DNA of 64,000 nucleotides from JASGTU01 sp963821815 (GTDB taxonomy: Bacteria > Chloroflexota > Anaerolineae > Caldilineales > Caldilineaceae): contig CAWGFG010000006.1 in the NCBI GenBank assembly GCA_963821815.1, forward strand, positions 806,001 to 870,000, read 5' to 3'. Positions 36,220 through 44,451 of the stretch are shown in pieces. The notes below the pieces were generated by a model. That model saw only the letters and a list, made by a program, of their open reading frames with translations. It was not told the origin of the DNA and searched no databases. Both the position numbers and the translations under genes were made by a program. Position 1 is the first letter of the stretch. Every line of letters begins with the position of its first letter.

Positions 36220-36999
36220 CTACTTGCTCAGACGCTCGGCGTCTTCAATCTTACCCAGCACTACCAGAATATCGTCTTCAAGAATATGAAAATTGGCACT
36301 TGGACTGACGATCAGCTCGTCGTCACGACGGATAGCCATAGCGTTTAGCCCGTAACGTTGGCGCAGATTGGTCTCAGCTAGTGTGCGGCCATAGAAACTC
36401 GGCGGCGCGACCAGTTCCACCACGCCGACCTCGTTACCAACCTCCAAGTAGTCGATCACATGACCGGCTGCCAGTCGCCTAGCGAGTCGAACACCAGCTT
36501 CATGCTCCGGTAGTACAACCTCATCTGCGCCGACTTGCAGCAGGATTTCCCGCTGCGTGCGAGTGCGCGCCTTGGCGATAACACGCTTCAGCCCGAGACG
36601 GCGCAGAAGCACCGTGGTAAGAATGTTGCTCTCAAAATCGGTGCCGATACAGACGATACCCGTATCAAACGCGTCCACGCCAGCCTGCCGTAGTGCATCT
36701 ACATTCGTCGAGTCCAACTGCACGATGTTTGGAATTGTTGTGCTCAACGTCTGAACACGATCCATGTCATAGTCGATGGCGAGTACGTTGTAATCGTGGG
36801 AGGCTAGGGTCACTGCGACTGATGTGCCAAACCGCCCCAAACCAATGATAACAAACTCTTCTTTACGATCCCCCGCTACATCGCCGCGCGGCAGAACGGC
36901 GCTGCTATTCGAAACGCGATAGCCATCATCCCCAGAATCATTTTGTTGCTTATTCAGTCGGCTTAATAAACCGCTAATGCCAGACTTGCTGCCCGCCAC
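36220..36999 (-). CDS. TrkA/KtrA-type potassium-channel regulatory protein (RCK domains)
   Basis: This is 259 residues from GTG 36999 (ribosome site ggaggcaattt). A disordered N-terminus of about 45 residues precedes the Rossmann RCK-N domain: VIIGLGRFGTSVAVTL, IDYDMDRVQ, QLDSTNVDALRQAG. The RCK-C domain near the end contains GLNAMAIRR and EDDILVVLGKIEDAERL. It would gate a Ktr/Trk potassium transporter in response to nucleotide. The membrane subunit is not in this window. Confidence 0.87.
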   Translation of the reverse strand: MAGSKSGISGLLSRLNKQQNDSGDDGYRVSNSSAVLPRGDVAGDRKEEFVIIGLGRFGTSVAVTLASHDYNVLAIDYDMDRVQTLSTTIPNIVQLDSTNVDALRQAGVDAFDTGIVCIGTDFESNILTTVLLRRLGLKRVIAKARTRTQREILLQVGADEVVLPEHEAGVRLARRLAAGHVIDYLEVGNEVGVVELVAPPSFYGRTLAETNLRQRYGLNAMAIRRDDELIVSPSANFHILEDDILVVLGKIEDAERLSK

Positions 37000-37023
37000 A
37001 AATTGCCTCCGTCACAGCCCTTG

Positions 37024-37506
37024 CTATTGACCGACGAATCGACCACCATGGTAGCGCACCACGCCATGCCCCACGAGCGATCCGTCTCGATACTCGAACT
37101 TGGCGGAAAAGAACTCCGGTTCATCCAGCCAGGGAATGAACAACCGGTCACCTTCCCAGAGGTTCAAGTTTAGTAAGCACTTGTCATCAATCCAGGCCAA
37201 TTCACCCTCGGCGGACTCACCGAGGCTGCCTTGGTAGTGATCAGCCACGAACACAAAAACGTACCAGTCTTCGTCGTTGCTGAACTGCGGGAAGGTCAAG
37301 AAGCCGCGCATGACAGGGTTAATGATCTGCAAGCCGCTCTCTTCCTCGACCTCGCGCAGGACGCATTCTTCCGGCGTCTCGCCCAGTTCAAGCTTGCCGC
37401 CGAGACCGTTCCACTTGCCGGCATGCATATCATTCTGCCTCTTGATCCTGTGGATCATTAACGTCCTACCGGCTTCGCGCACATAACAAAGCGTGGCAAG
37501 CTTCAT
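37024..37506 (-). CDS. NUDIX hydrolase (8-oxo-dGTP diphosphatase-like)
   Basis: This is 160 residues. The NUDIX box GGKLELGETPEECVLREVEEE fits G-x5-E-x7-R-E-U-x-E-E-x-G-U fully, near residues 36-58. The neighbourhood (MIHRIKRQNDMHAGKWNGLGGKLE) resembles MTH1-type 8-oxo-dGTP diphosphatases. Its start codon overlaps the cmk stop (ATGA). Confidence 0.88.
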   Translation of the reverse strand: MKLATLCYVREAGRTLMIHRIKRQNDMHAGKWNGLGGKLELGETPEECVLREVEEESGLQIINPVMRGFLTFPQFSNDEDWYVFVFVADHYQGSLGESAEGELAWIDDKCLLNLNLWEGDRLFIPWLDEPEFFSAKFEYRDGSLVGHGVVRYHGGRFVGQ

Positions 37507-38264
37507 GGCTTATTTTGACGTGACGCCGCTTCTTCCACAATAACCAGCAAGCGCGTAATCACCTCCACCGGCGTCAGACCTGTTGTGTCCAGCACGTGAG
37601 CGCCTTCGGCAATCGAAAGGGGTGCGATCTCGCGTCCACTGTCGATCTTGTCACGCCGCTGAACGTCATTCAGCACTGACTCATAGTCAGCATCGCCGCC
37701 TTTTTCGACAATCTCTTTGTGCCGCCGTCTCGCACGTTCTTCGGGCGTCGCGTCCAAGTAAATTTTCACGGGCGCTTCGGGAATCACCACAGTGCCGATA
37801 TCGCGACCTACCATGACGACGCCCGCTTTTTCCAGCCGCCCTTCGCCGTACGCCATTGCGATGCGGCGCTGCTGACTGCCCAGCGCGCTGCGCACGCGTT
37901 CATGTACCGCGACCGGCGATACAGCCCTGTCGACGTCATTTGTACGAATACGCGGAGTTACATCAATTCCATCAACCAGTACTGTCGTCAATCGACCATC
38001 GGTATGATCGGGCCTGGGTGATGCGATGTCAATGACGATTGTCTCCGCCAATTGTCCGACAGCATTCGCATCGTTAATATTGATCGATTTTTCCAGTGCA
38101 GCAACGGTTACAGCCCGGTACATGACGCCAGTGTCAAAAAAGAGGTAGCCCAAAACATCTGCCAACGCCACGCCGACAGTGCTCTTTCCGGATGCGGCAG
38201 GTCCATCAATTGCCACAACTGCTGGTCTTAACGGCCTTACTGGACTATATCTCTCCGGTTCCAT
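37503..38264 (-). CDS. cmk: Cytidylate kinase
   Basis: This is 253 residues from ATG 38264 (aagg seven bases upstream); GTG 38267 is one codon earlier. P-loop GPAASGKSTVG, LGYLFFDTGVMYRAVT, VGRDIGTVVIPEAPVKIYLDA and RRHKEIVEKG are typical. It phosphorylates CMP and dCMP. The C-terminal segment VLDTTGLTPVEVI is also standard. Confidence 0.94.
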   Translation of the reverse strand: MEPERYSPVRPLRPAVVAIDGPAASGKSTVGVALADVLGYLFFDTGVMYRAVTVAALEKSININDANAVGQLAETIVIDIASPRPDHTDGRLTTVLVDGIDVTPRIRTNDVDRAVSPVAVHERVRSALGSQQRRIAMAYGEGRLEKAGVVMVGRDIGTVVIPEAPVKIYLDATPEERARRRHKEIVEKGGDADYESVLNDVQRRDKIDSGREIAPLSIAEGAHVLDTTGLTPVEVITRLLVIVEEAASRQNKP

Positions 38265-38308
38265 CACGCGACCTTCTACACAATGTATTGCTTTCGATAC
38301 CGACTCGT

Positions 38309-39130
38309 CTACGATGTTTTCTTCTGCGAGCCACTGGACGTGCGGCGACTGCTTTTACGCTTGCCTTGCTGCTTCTGTTGTAAAACCTGCCGTACCTGCG
38401 CTACCTCTTTGTGACTCAAATGTGTGTAGGCGCCAGGCGCTAATGGCCCCAACTCGATGGCGTCAATTGACCAGCGAACCAGCCGCAGCGTTGGGTAGCC
38501 AATAGCCGCCGTCATATGGCGAATCTGTCGCTTGCGACCTTCACGTAACCGGATTTGCAGCCAGACACCCCTATTGGGGCCTGGTTCCAGTCGCAGCTCA
38601 TTCGGCAGATGGTTTGCGATACTCACGTCTGCAGGCGCAGTCTTGCCGCTCTCCAGTTCAATCCCCTGGCGCAATTGATTCAGCGCATCAATACTTGGCT
38701 GCTCGTGTACCAGCACGAAGTAGGTCTTTTCGTGCTGAAACCGCGGATGCGTCAGTACATGGGCCAACTCACCATCGTCGGTTAGCAGGACAAGACCCTC
38801 GCTATTCAGGTCCAACCGACCGACCGGAAAAACGCGCCTATTCGGCAAGGATAACAGATCACCAACCGATTTCCTACCTCTGGTATCCCCGCCAATATCC
38901 GATAACACGCCACGCGGCTTATTGAGCTTAACGTACACATACCTCTCGTGAAACCGAAGTGGTTTGCCGTCCACAGAAATCGTGACCAACTCGGGATCAG
39001 CTTTGGCGCCAAGTTCGGTAACAGTGTGACCACCGACTTGCACGCGACCTGCTGTTATTAGTTTTTCGCATGCGCGCCGGCTCCCAATGCCGGCACTGGC
39101 CATAATTTTCTGCAGTCTTTCCTCAGCCAT
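38309..39130 (-). CDS. Pseudouridine synthase, RsuA/RluB family
   Basis: This is 273 residues. An N-terminal S4 RNA-binding domain (RLQKIMASAGIGSRRACEKLI) precedes the catalytic domain with the nucleophilic Asp in FPVGRLDLNSEGLVLLT, plus LREGRKRQIRHM and LRLVRWSI. A basic tail (KQQGKRKSSRRTSSGSQKK) follows. It modifies uridine in rRNA; RluB (23S U2605) is the best guess. Begins two bases after the dacA gene ends. Confidence 0.9.
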   Translation of the reverse strand: MAEERLQKIMASAGIGSRRACEKLITAGRVQVGGHTVTELGAKADPELVTISVDGKPLRFHERYVYVKLNKPRGVLSDIGGDTRGRKSVGDLLSLPNRRVFPVGRLDLNSEGLVLLTDDGELAHVLTHPRFQHEKTYFVLVHEQPSIDALNQLRQGIELESGKTAPADVSIANHLPNELRLEPGPNRGVWLQIRLREGRKRQIRHMTAAIGYPTLRLVRWSIDAIELGPLAPGAYTHLSHKEVAQVRQVLQQKQQGKRKSSRRTSSGSQKKTS

Positions 39131-39132
39131 TA

Positions 39133-40305
39133 TTAGCGTACTCTCAATTCGCTTTCCATCAGAACATCGTCGCCTAGGGTCCAGATCGCTGATCCAACCG
39201 AGTCAGCGCGTTGCAGGACTAGTGGATTCTCCGCTTCGACTTGCATATCGTCTTCGCTATGGATATCTCGCTCTGGCAACCGAATATCACGATAAACCTT
39301 TACCTCCGGCTCGCTCCATCTGTGTTGCAGTGCCGTATAGCTATCCTCTGACGCGCCGATCGGCTCCATTACGCCACTATCGACATAGAGGCGATTCATC
39401 ACCGACAAATCGTTCAGTCCTGCATGAATCCACCGATAATTTGCAAGATAGAGCTCGTGTAGTGTGGCGACATCAGCATATCGGTCCTCGCTGCCCAACA
39501 CCACAATAAGCAGTGATCGACCATCCTGTTCGATACGCGTGACCAGGCACTGACCTGCAAGCGTCGTAGTCCCGGTCTTGATACCGGTGACTCCTGGATA
39601 GTATCCAAGGAATTCGTTCGTATTTTGCAGTAAATGGCCAGCCACAGTCGCTTCGTCAGTCTGCACAATCTCGTCGAACAGCGGATACTTCAGCAGTTCC
39701 AACGTTAGCGCCAACAGGTCGGCTGCACTTGTATAATGACCGTCTGCATCATAGCCGTTTGGATTGACGTAGTGGCTATTGTCCAGCCCAAGCTGACTTG
39801 CGCGGGCGTTCATCTTCTCGACGAATGCATCTACGTCGCCGCCTACGTGTCTAGCGAGCGCCATAGCGGCGTCATTGCCGCTAGGTACTAACAACCCCGA
39901 AAGAAGATCATGCACGCTAATGGTTTCACCGGCGGCGAGTCCCATTGTTGCGCCGCCGATCAAATCGCTTGCAAGGATCTCAACCTCGTCGTTCAGACGG
40001 TTGTCCTCTAGCGTTAACAATGCGGTCATCAGCTTTGTGAGGCTCGCGGGCGGAAGCGGCACATCTGCATTCTGCTCATAGACAACACGCTTGGCATCTA
40101 CATCGTACACCACCAGTGCATCAGCGGTGAGTACTGGCTGCTGTGCGGCTTCGTACCACATTCTCAACTCGCTAGGCGTCAATCGGATTTGCGGCCGAAA
40201 CTCACGGTCGACGAGCTTGGGCGGACCAAAGCCCATCATCGCCGCTGCCGCAATGATGTTTACAGCCACCAATAGTATTCTATTTGGCCATTGTTTTGCG
40301 CGCAT
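39133..40305 (-). CDS. D-alanyl-D-alanine carboxypeptidase (peptidase S11)
   Basis: This is 390 residues from ATG 40305; the reading frame extends to a TTG at 40362 but the signal sequence (ILLVAVNIIAAAAMM) fits the ATG. Penicillin-binding motifs are S88-L-T-K91, SGN in LVPSGNDAA and KTG in IKTGTT. It trims the peptidoglycan pentapeptide outside the membrane. Wall-type machinery fits a peptidoglycan-containing cell. Confidence 0.9.
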   Translation of the reverse strand: MRAKQWPNRILLVAVNIIAAAAMMGFGPPKLVDREFRPQIRLTPSELRMWYEAAQQPVLTADALVVYDVDAKRVVYEQNADVPLPPASLTKLMTALLTLEDNRLNDEVEILASDLIGGATMGLAAGETISVHDLLSGLLVPSGNDAAMALARHVGGDVDAFVEKMNARASQLGLDNSHYVNPNGYDADGHYTSAADLLALTLELLKYPLFDEIVQTDEATVAGHLLQNTNEFLGYYPGVTGIKTGTTTLAGQCLVTRIEQDGRSLLIVVLGSEDRYADVATLHELYLANYRWIHAGLNDLSVMNRLYVDSGVMEPIGASEDSYTALQHRWSEPEVKVYRDIRLPERDIHSEDDMQVEAENPLVLQRADSVGSAIWTLGDDVLMESELRVR

Positions 40306-40481
40306 TTTCGACGCCCACCATCTGCAGCCGTGCCATCTCACGATGTATTGCACAACAGACAACTACAAGCAGATTCTATCGCAAACATGACGCCGGTCAA
40401 AAGATGACAGGTATCGAGGCGTTTAACGAAGCACGCAGATAACGGCAATGCTACATGTAAACATCTAACCCGTACATTTCC

Positions 40482-40672
40482 TCACCAAGCTGGAATATCC
40501 TTTGGCAAAACTTCCTTCCGCAATTCAAGCTCGTTGCGCTCGGGGACGAATATCTCTGGAAAAATACCTCCATCACACGCCGTGCTTCGTCGAAACCGTC
40601 CTCTCCGAACTCCGGCCGTACTTGACATGGTAAATAGCTTGGACTAGGATACTTGCATAATGGTACTTTCAT
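40482..40672 (-). pseudogene. Broken small gene of unknown family (missing base in a T-run)
   Basis: On the minus strand, ATG 40672 opens a frame MKVPLCKYPSPSYLPC...FDEARRVMEVFF. After the T-run near 40562 the frame loses protein-like character (QRYSSPSATSLNCGR). The sequence one base back reads PEIFVPERNELELRKEVLPK and then DIPAW and a TGA at 40484-40482. Adding one T would give a 63-residue protein with charged, natural-looking composition. I do not recognise the family. It could be a real small gene with an indel or a decayed remnant between dacA and marR. Confidence 0.5.
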
Positions 40673-40684
40673 TGCAGACTAAAC

Positions 40685-41188
40685 ATGATCGGCGTAGGGC
40701 AAATGAAACTTGATGTGGCCATCAGCCAGGACAGCGTAGACACCACAGTCGCCTTTGTCGATATACTATTAGGCCGAATCGAGACGTTACGGCACAGCTA
40801 TGAAAATACCGCCAATATAGGCGCCCAAGAACTGACCATTCTCAACCAGCTGGCAGCCAACGGCAGTCTGCGAGTCAAGGATATTGTGGAACAGTTGGTG
40901 AGCGTTAGCCCCAGTACGCTGACGCGAATACTCGATCGGCTCGAAGCAGCCAAGCTTGTTCGTAGAACCCTCAACCCAGAGGACCGGCGAAGTTTTCATG
41001 TGACATTAACATCGCAGGGTCAAGCAATCGCCAAAGACTACGCTGCGGAGCTCGAAGCAATCGTGCGGCATATGCTGTTGCCGCTTACGCCCGCCGAACG
41101 TATGATGCTGGCCGAATGGCAGATAGAAATGGCATCTGCATTAGCGACTCCGGATACCGATAGTACGGACGGCTCGAAACCCCGCTAA
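40685..41188 (+). CDS. MarR family transcriptional regulator
   Basis: This is 167 residues (or 161 from ATG 40703). The winged helix-turn-helix is clear: ELTILNQLAANGSLRVKDIVEQLVSVSPSTLTRILDRLEAAKLV, wing RRTLNPEDRRSFHVTLTSQG. Dimerisation helices flank it. A small-molecule-responsive regulator; the target is unknown. It is convergent with the sugar isomerase gene 260 bases downstream. Confidence 0.88.
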   Translation: MIGVGQMKLDVAISQDSVDTTVAFVDILLGRIETLRHSYENTANIGAQELTILNQLAANGSLRVKDIVEQLVSVSPSTLTRILDRLEAAKLVRRTLNPEDRRSFHVTLTSQGQAIAKDYAAELEAIVRHMLLPLTPAERMMLAEWQIEMASALATPDTDSTDGSKPR

Positions 41189-41311
41189 TTGATTGTTAGC
41201 AAATCCACTCGCATCGTTCGAAGCCTTTCCACAACATCGCTTGCTCAGCCAACGCAATTACGTGATTATACTTTCACAATATAATTATACCGTTATTAGA
41301 TATACTTAATA

Positions 41312-41340
41312 TGCAATATTAACCGAACAGTTATATTGCA
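41312..41340. repeat. Inverted repeat in A+T-rich convergent gap
   Basis: TGCAATATTAAC (41312-41323) is followed after a short loop by GTTATATTGCA (41330-41340); the arms pair with one bulged base. It lies in the very A+T-rich 262-base region between marR and the convergent isomerase gene. No clean T-run follows, so it may be a weak bidirectional terminator or a regulator site. Confidence 0.5.
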
Positions 41341-41450
41341 AAGGAATACATTTCTATTACAGGTCTATATTCGTCACGCCATGAAAGCTCGCGATTAATA
41401 TTCTTCGGTGTGTTCATCAACGTGTTACTAAATCTATTCGGTGAACTCCT

Positions 41451-42299
41451 CTATCCCTCGGTAAAGCCGCAGTCGGATAATAGGCTGCGCAATGCTTTCG
41501 CAGCACGCTCCATTCCGTCGGGGCCACTGAACCCGCTGCTGTGTCCGGCAAGGACTAAATGCGGTTCCAGTGCCAAGAAGCCTTGGTAATTTATATCACG
41601 CAGATGCACAAGCAACTCACCGACCTGTCCAGCGCCGCCACCAGCAGGCTGCACCTCCCCGTCGGCCAGCGCGTCTTTGATGTGTACGTGGCTGACATAC
41701 GAACCAAGAACCGGCCACCCATCGGTTGTAGGATGCATCTCACCGACTTGCACGAAGTTCGCCGGATCCCAGGCAAAGCGCAAACTGGCACTGTCGACAT
41801 TCTTAAGCAGGCGCAGGCACCGCTCGATGCGATCGCCGACGATGCCCTTCTCGTTCTCCAGCAACAGTATGTTTCCGGCGCTAGCTGCGCGAGTTGCCAT
41901 GGAGCGCAATCGCGCTGATGCGTTTTCCACAAGTTCATCCTCTGTCATAGAGACAGAATGTTGCGGTGGATAGAAAGAAAAGACCCGAATCATTGTGACG
42001 CTCAGCCGGTTTGCGATATCGATCGCTCGGGATAGAAGTTCGCCATCGATCGAATCCGGCTCCTCCAGCGGAGACTTGCCGATGGGGCTGCCGATGGCAC
42101 TGATCTGGATATTGGCGTCTGCACAGGCCGCGCTGAGGCTGCCAACCTGATCGTCACTCAGGTCGAGCACATTCTTACCCCATACTCCTCGTAGTTCCAG
42201 AAAGCGGATTTTGAGCTTGGAAAGCGTACTGAGCTGTGTGTCCAGGTCATCGGCAATCTCATCGCCGAAGGCACTAATCTTGAAGGAACCAGACATCAT
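41451..42299 (-). CDS. Sugar phosphate isomerase/epimerase (TIM barrel)
   Basis: This is 282 residues. Family blocks: FGDEIADDLDTQL, FLELRGVWGKNV, MIRVFSFYPP, ILLLENEKGIVGD, FAWDPANFVQ and VSHVHIKDA, with metal Glu/Asp/His in place, ending ALEPHL. Predicted cytoplasmic keto-sugar isomerase. It follows the Gfo/Idh/MocA dehydrogenase on the same strand by 26 bases; the two form a short operon as often seen in inositol or rare sugar pathways. Confidence 0.87.
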   Translation of the reverse strand: MMSGSFKISAFGDEIADDLDTQLSTLSKLKIRFLELRGVWGKNVLDLSDDQVGSLSAACADANIQISAIGSPIGKSPLEEPDSIDGELLSRAIDIANRLSVTMIRVFSFYPPQHSVSMTEDELVENASARLRSMATRAASAGNILLLENEKGIVGDRIERCLRLLKNVDSASLRFAWDPANFVQVGEMHPTTDGWPVLGSYVSHVHIKDALADGEVQPAGGGAGQVGELLVHLRDINYQGFLALEPHLVLAGHSSGFSGPDGMERAAKALRSLLSDCGFTEG

Positions 42300-42325
42300 T
42301 GCATCCTCATCATTTCTACGGCAGG

Positions 42326-43441
42326 CTAGGCGCTGCCAGCCCGAAGTTCTGCGAGTAAAGCGCTGTATGCGTTCCGGTCCAGCGGCAAGTCGATGGCCTG
42401 CCCGTAATGGCCAGAATAAATGATCGCGTTCGCCAGCTCCAGAGACATCCGTCCTTCCCGTCCGTCGGACAGCAACGGCGCACCGGTTCGTATCGCTGCA
42501 TTGAGGTTCTCGTACACTTCACTGTGCAGACCCTGCCCTTGTTGCATCTCTATTTCCACCACAGAGATTTCCGGTGCGTCATACATACCTGGATGCGTTG
42601 CAATGTGCTCCAGCAAGTCGGTCTCAAACTCCTGGAAGATGAGTGTACCGTCCTGCTTTAGCTGAATAATGCCCTTTGTACCGACGATTTCCATTCGCCG
42701 CTGCCCAGCCTCACCGGTACTGAAGTAGATAGTACCCACGGCGCCATTCTGATATTCGATCATACACAGCACGGTATCCTCGGTCTCGATTGCGTGACGC
42801 CACGTCTTCGTCCAGGCCATGATGCGGGTCGGGAATCCGGTTAGGTGGCAGAGCAAATCCAGTCCGTGCGGCGCTTGGTTCAGAAGCACGCCGCCGCCTT
42901 CACCTTTCCAAGTGCCGCGCCAACCTGCGCTGCGATAATAGGCTGCCGGGCGCATCCATGGCTCCGTCAGTTCGACTCGAACTAATTCGCCTAGACGGCC
43001 TGACTGAATTAGCGTGTGCGCCGTCTTGATCTCGGCGCGCTGTCGCTGCTGAAAATTTACAGCAAGCAACCGGTCGTTCCGATCCGCTGCAGCGATCATC
43101 TCGTCGGCTTCCACCGTCTCCACAGCCATTGGCTTCTCGACCAGCACATGGCTGCCTGCGTTCAGAGCGTCGATGGTTATACCAGCGTGATAGGGATGCG
43201 GCGTCAGCACCACGGTCACATCCGGCTGCGCCTCCTCGAGCAACTCCTGATGCGAGGAATAGAACGCAACGCCGAGGTCCTCGGCGCGCTCTCGCCCAAT
43301 CACTTTATTTACATCACTCACGCCAACTAATTTGACCGACGGCAACTCAAGACCGAGTTTGTGCTGTCCGAAAATGTTCGCTCCAACGCCAACTACGCCA
43401 TAACGAAGCGGCTTATGATCACTTGACTGTGTCTGATCCAT
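42326..43441 (-). CDS. Gfo/Idh/MocA family oxidoreductase
   Basis: This is 371 residues. N-terminal Rossmann fold: YGVVGVGANIFGQ, then the dinucleotide/substrate segment VLVEKPMAV (conserved catalytic-site Lys). The C-terminal sheet domain includes GGGVLLNQAPHGLDLLCHLTGFP, with the family His. It oxidises a sugar or inositol hydroxyl using NAD(P). Divergent from the amidotransferase, with a 230-base shared upstream region. Confidence 0.9.
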   Translation of the reverse strand: MDQTQSSDHKPLRYGVVGVGANIFGQHKLGLELPSVKLVGVSDVNKVIGRERAEDLGVAFYSSHQELLEEAQPDVTVVLTPHPYHAGITIDALNAGSHVLVEKPMAVETVEADEMIAAADRNDRLLAVNFQQRQRAEIKTAHTLIQSGRLGELVRVELTEPWMRPAAYYRSAGWRGTWKGEGGGVLLNQAPHGLDLLCHLTGFPTRIMAWTKTWRHAIETEDTVLCMIEYQNGAVGTIYFSTGEAGQRRMEIVGTKGIIQLKQDGTLIFQEFETDLLEHIATHPGMYDAPEISVVEIEMQQGQGLHSEVYENLNAAIRTGAPLLSDGREGRMSLELANAIIYSGHYGQAIDLPLDRNAYSALLAELRAGSA

Positions 43442-43547
43442 CGGAATGCCTCATTTCGAGTGGCTGTGCACTGTGTGGTTTATTGCGGTTCATTCTGCAT
43501 CGATGTTATAGCACACAGACCCAATTCACCAACATAAACCGGACTGT

Positions 43548-43576
43548 TTGCCAAGGCGTGCGTCAATAGATATCAT
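43548..43576 (+). promoter_or_regulatory. Promoter of the glutamine amidotransferase-queA unit
   Basis: TTGCCA (43548-43553), a spacer of exactly 17 bases and TATCAT (43571-43576). Its predicted start is about 85 bases before the ATG at 43672. The -10 is covered by an 8-bp inverted repeat. Confidence 0.6.
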
Positions 43577-43587
43577 GCAATCTATTG
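43564..43587. promoter_or_regulatory. Candidate operator over the -10 box
   Basis: A perfect inverted repeat CAATAGAT-N8-ATCTATTG straddles the -10 element of the preceding promoter, the layout of a repressor site. It could also control the divergent dehydrogenase gene. The binding protein is unknown. Confidence 0.55.
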
Positions 43588-43671
43588 GTCTGGAACTTGG
43601 ATGGCATCAAGTGCAGCCGATCGCAAAAAATTTATAGTTTCTATCGGCACGTATAAGGGATAGCAAAGCTA

Positions 43672-44451
43672 ATGTCGGATATCGAAAGTAATGGCCTATT
43701 GACCATCGGCGTAACAACAACACATGGTACAGATGAGTGGATAGAACGGAACGCAAAGAATTATCGCACTGTTGTCACAGGTCGACCGGCTAACTTTGTT
43801 GTTCTGTCGCCAGACCGCCCAACCGTGTTGCCTACCGGTGCTACATTTTCTCCTAACGTGAATGGTGAACTGCCGTTAGGTGTGCTGGATGAACTCGATG
43901 GCATAATTCTATCCGGTGGCGGCGATGTGCATCCCAGCCGGTTCGGACAGGAGATGGATGGAGCTGAGATAGATCGTATCAGTCTGGAACGTGACGCGCT
44001 GGAATTGACACTAACGATAGCGGCGATGTTGCGTGATATGCCTATCTTCGGCATCTGTCGAGGTTTCCAGGTTCTGAACGTTGCCGCAGGAGGCGGCTTG
44101 ATCCAACACTTTGACGGGCATCGTTCGCCGGAGGATCATACGCTTTTTCACAATGTCGCCGTTCGCGAAGACTCGCTCGTGCACAAAGCGACCCGAACCA
44201 GCCAGTTCCCTGTCAACACTTTCCACCATCAAGGGATTGGCACTGAACATGTAGCGCCTGGTCTTGTCGCAAGCGCAATCGCGCAGCCCGATGGCTGGTT
44301 GGTTGAGGCAATCGAGAGCACGCACCACAAGTGGGTTGTTGGCGTCCAATGGCATCCAGAACGAACATTTGAACTTGAGCAACCGCATCTTCACCTGTGG
44401 GAGAGCTACTTCGATGCATGTGATGAGCGAAAAGCGAGCCGCCGACATTGA
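43672..44451 (+). CDS. Class I glutamine amidotransferase, gamma-Glu-GABA hydrolase (PuuD)-like
   Basis: This is 259 residues of the peptidase C26 type. The nucleophile is the Cys in IFGICRGFQVLNV, the His-Glu pair is in GVQWHPERT, and LSGGGDVHPSRFG is the family's oxyanion/substrate segment. Members hydrolyse gamma-glutamyl bonds, for example in putrescine catabolism; no puu genes are visible here, so the substrate is open. The stop overlaps the queA start (TTGA). Confidence 0.87.
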   Translation: MSDIESNGLLTIGVTTTHGTDEWIERNAKNYRTVVTGRPANFVVLSPDRPTVLPTGATFSPNVNGELPLGVLDELDGIILSGGGDVHPSRFGQEMDGAEIDRISLERDALELTLTIAAMLRDMPIFGICRGFQVLNVAAGGGLIQHFDGHRSPEDHTLFHNVAVREDSLVHKATRTSQFPVNTFHHQGIGTEHVAPGLVASAIAQPDGWLVEAIESTHHKWVVGVQWHPERTFELEQPHLHLWESYFDACDERKASRRH

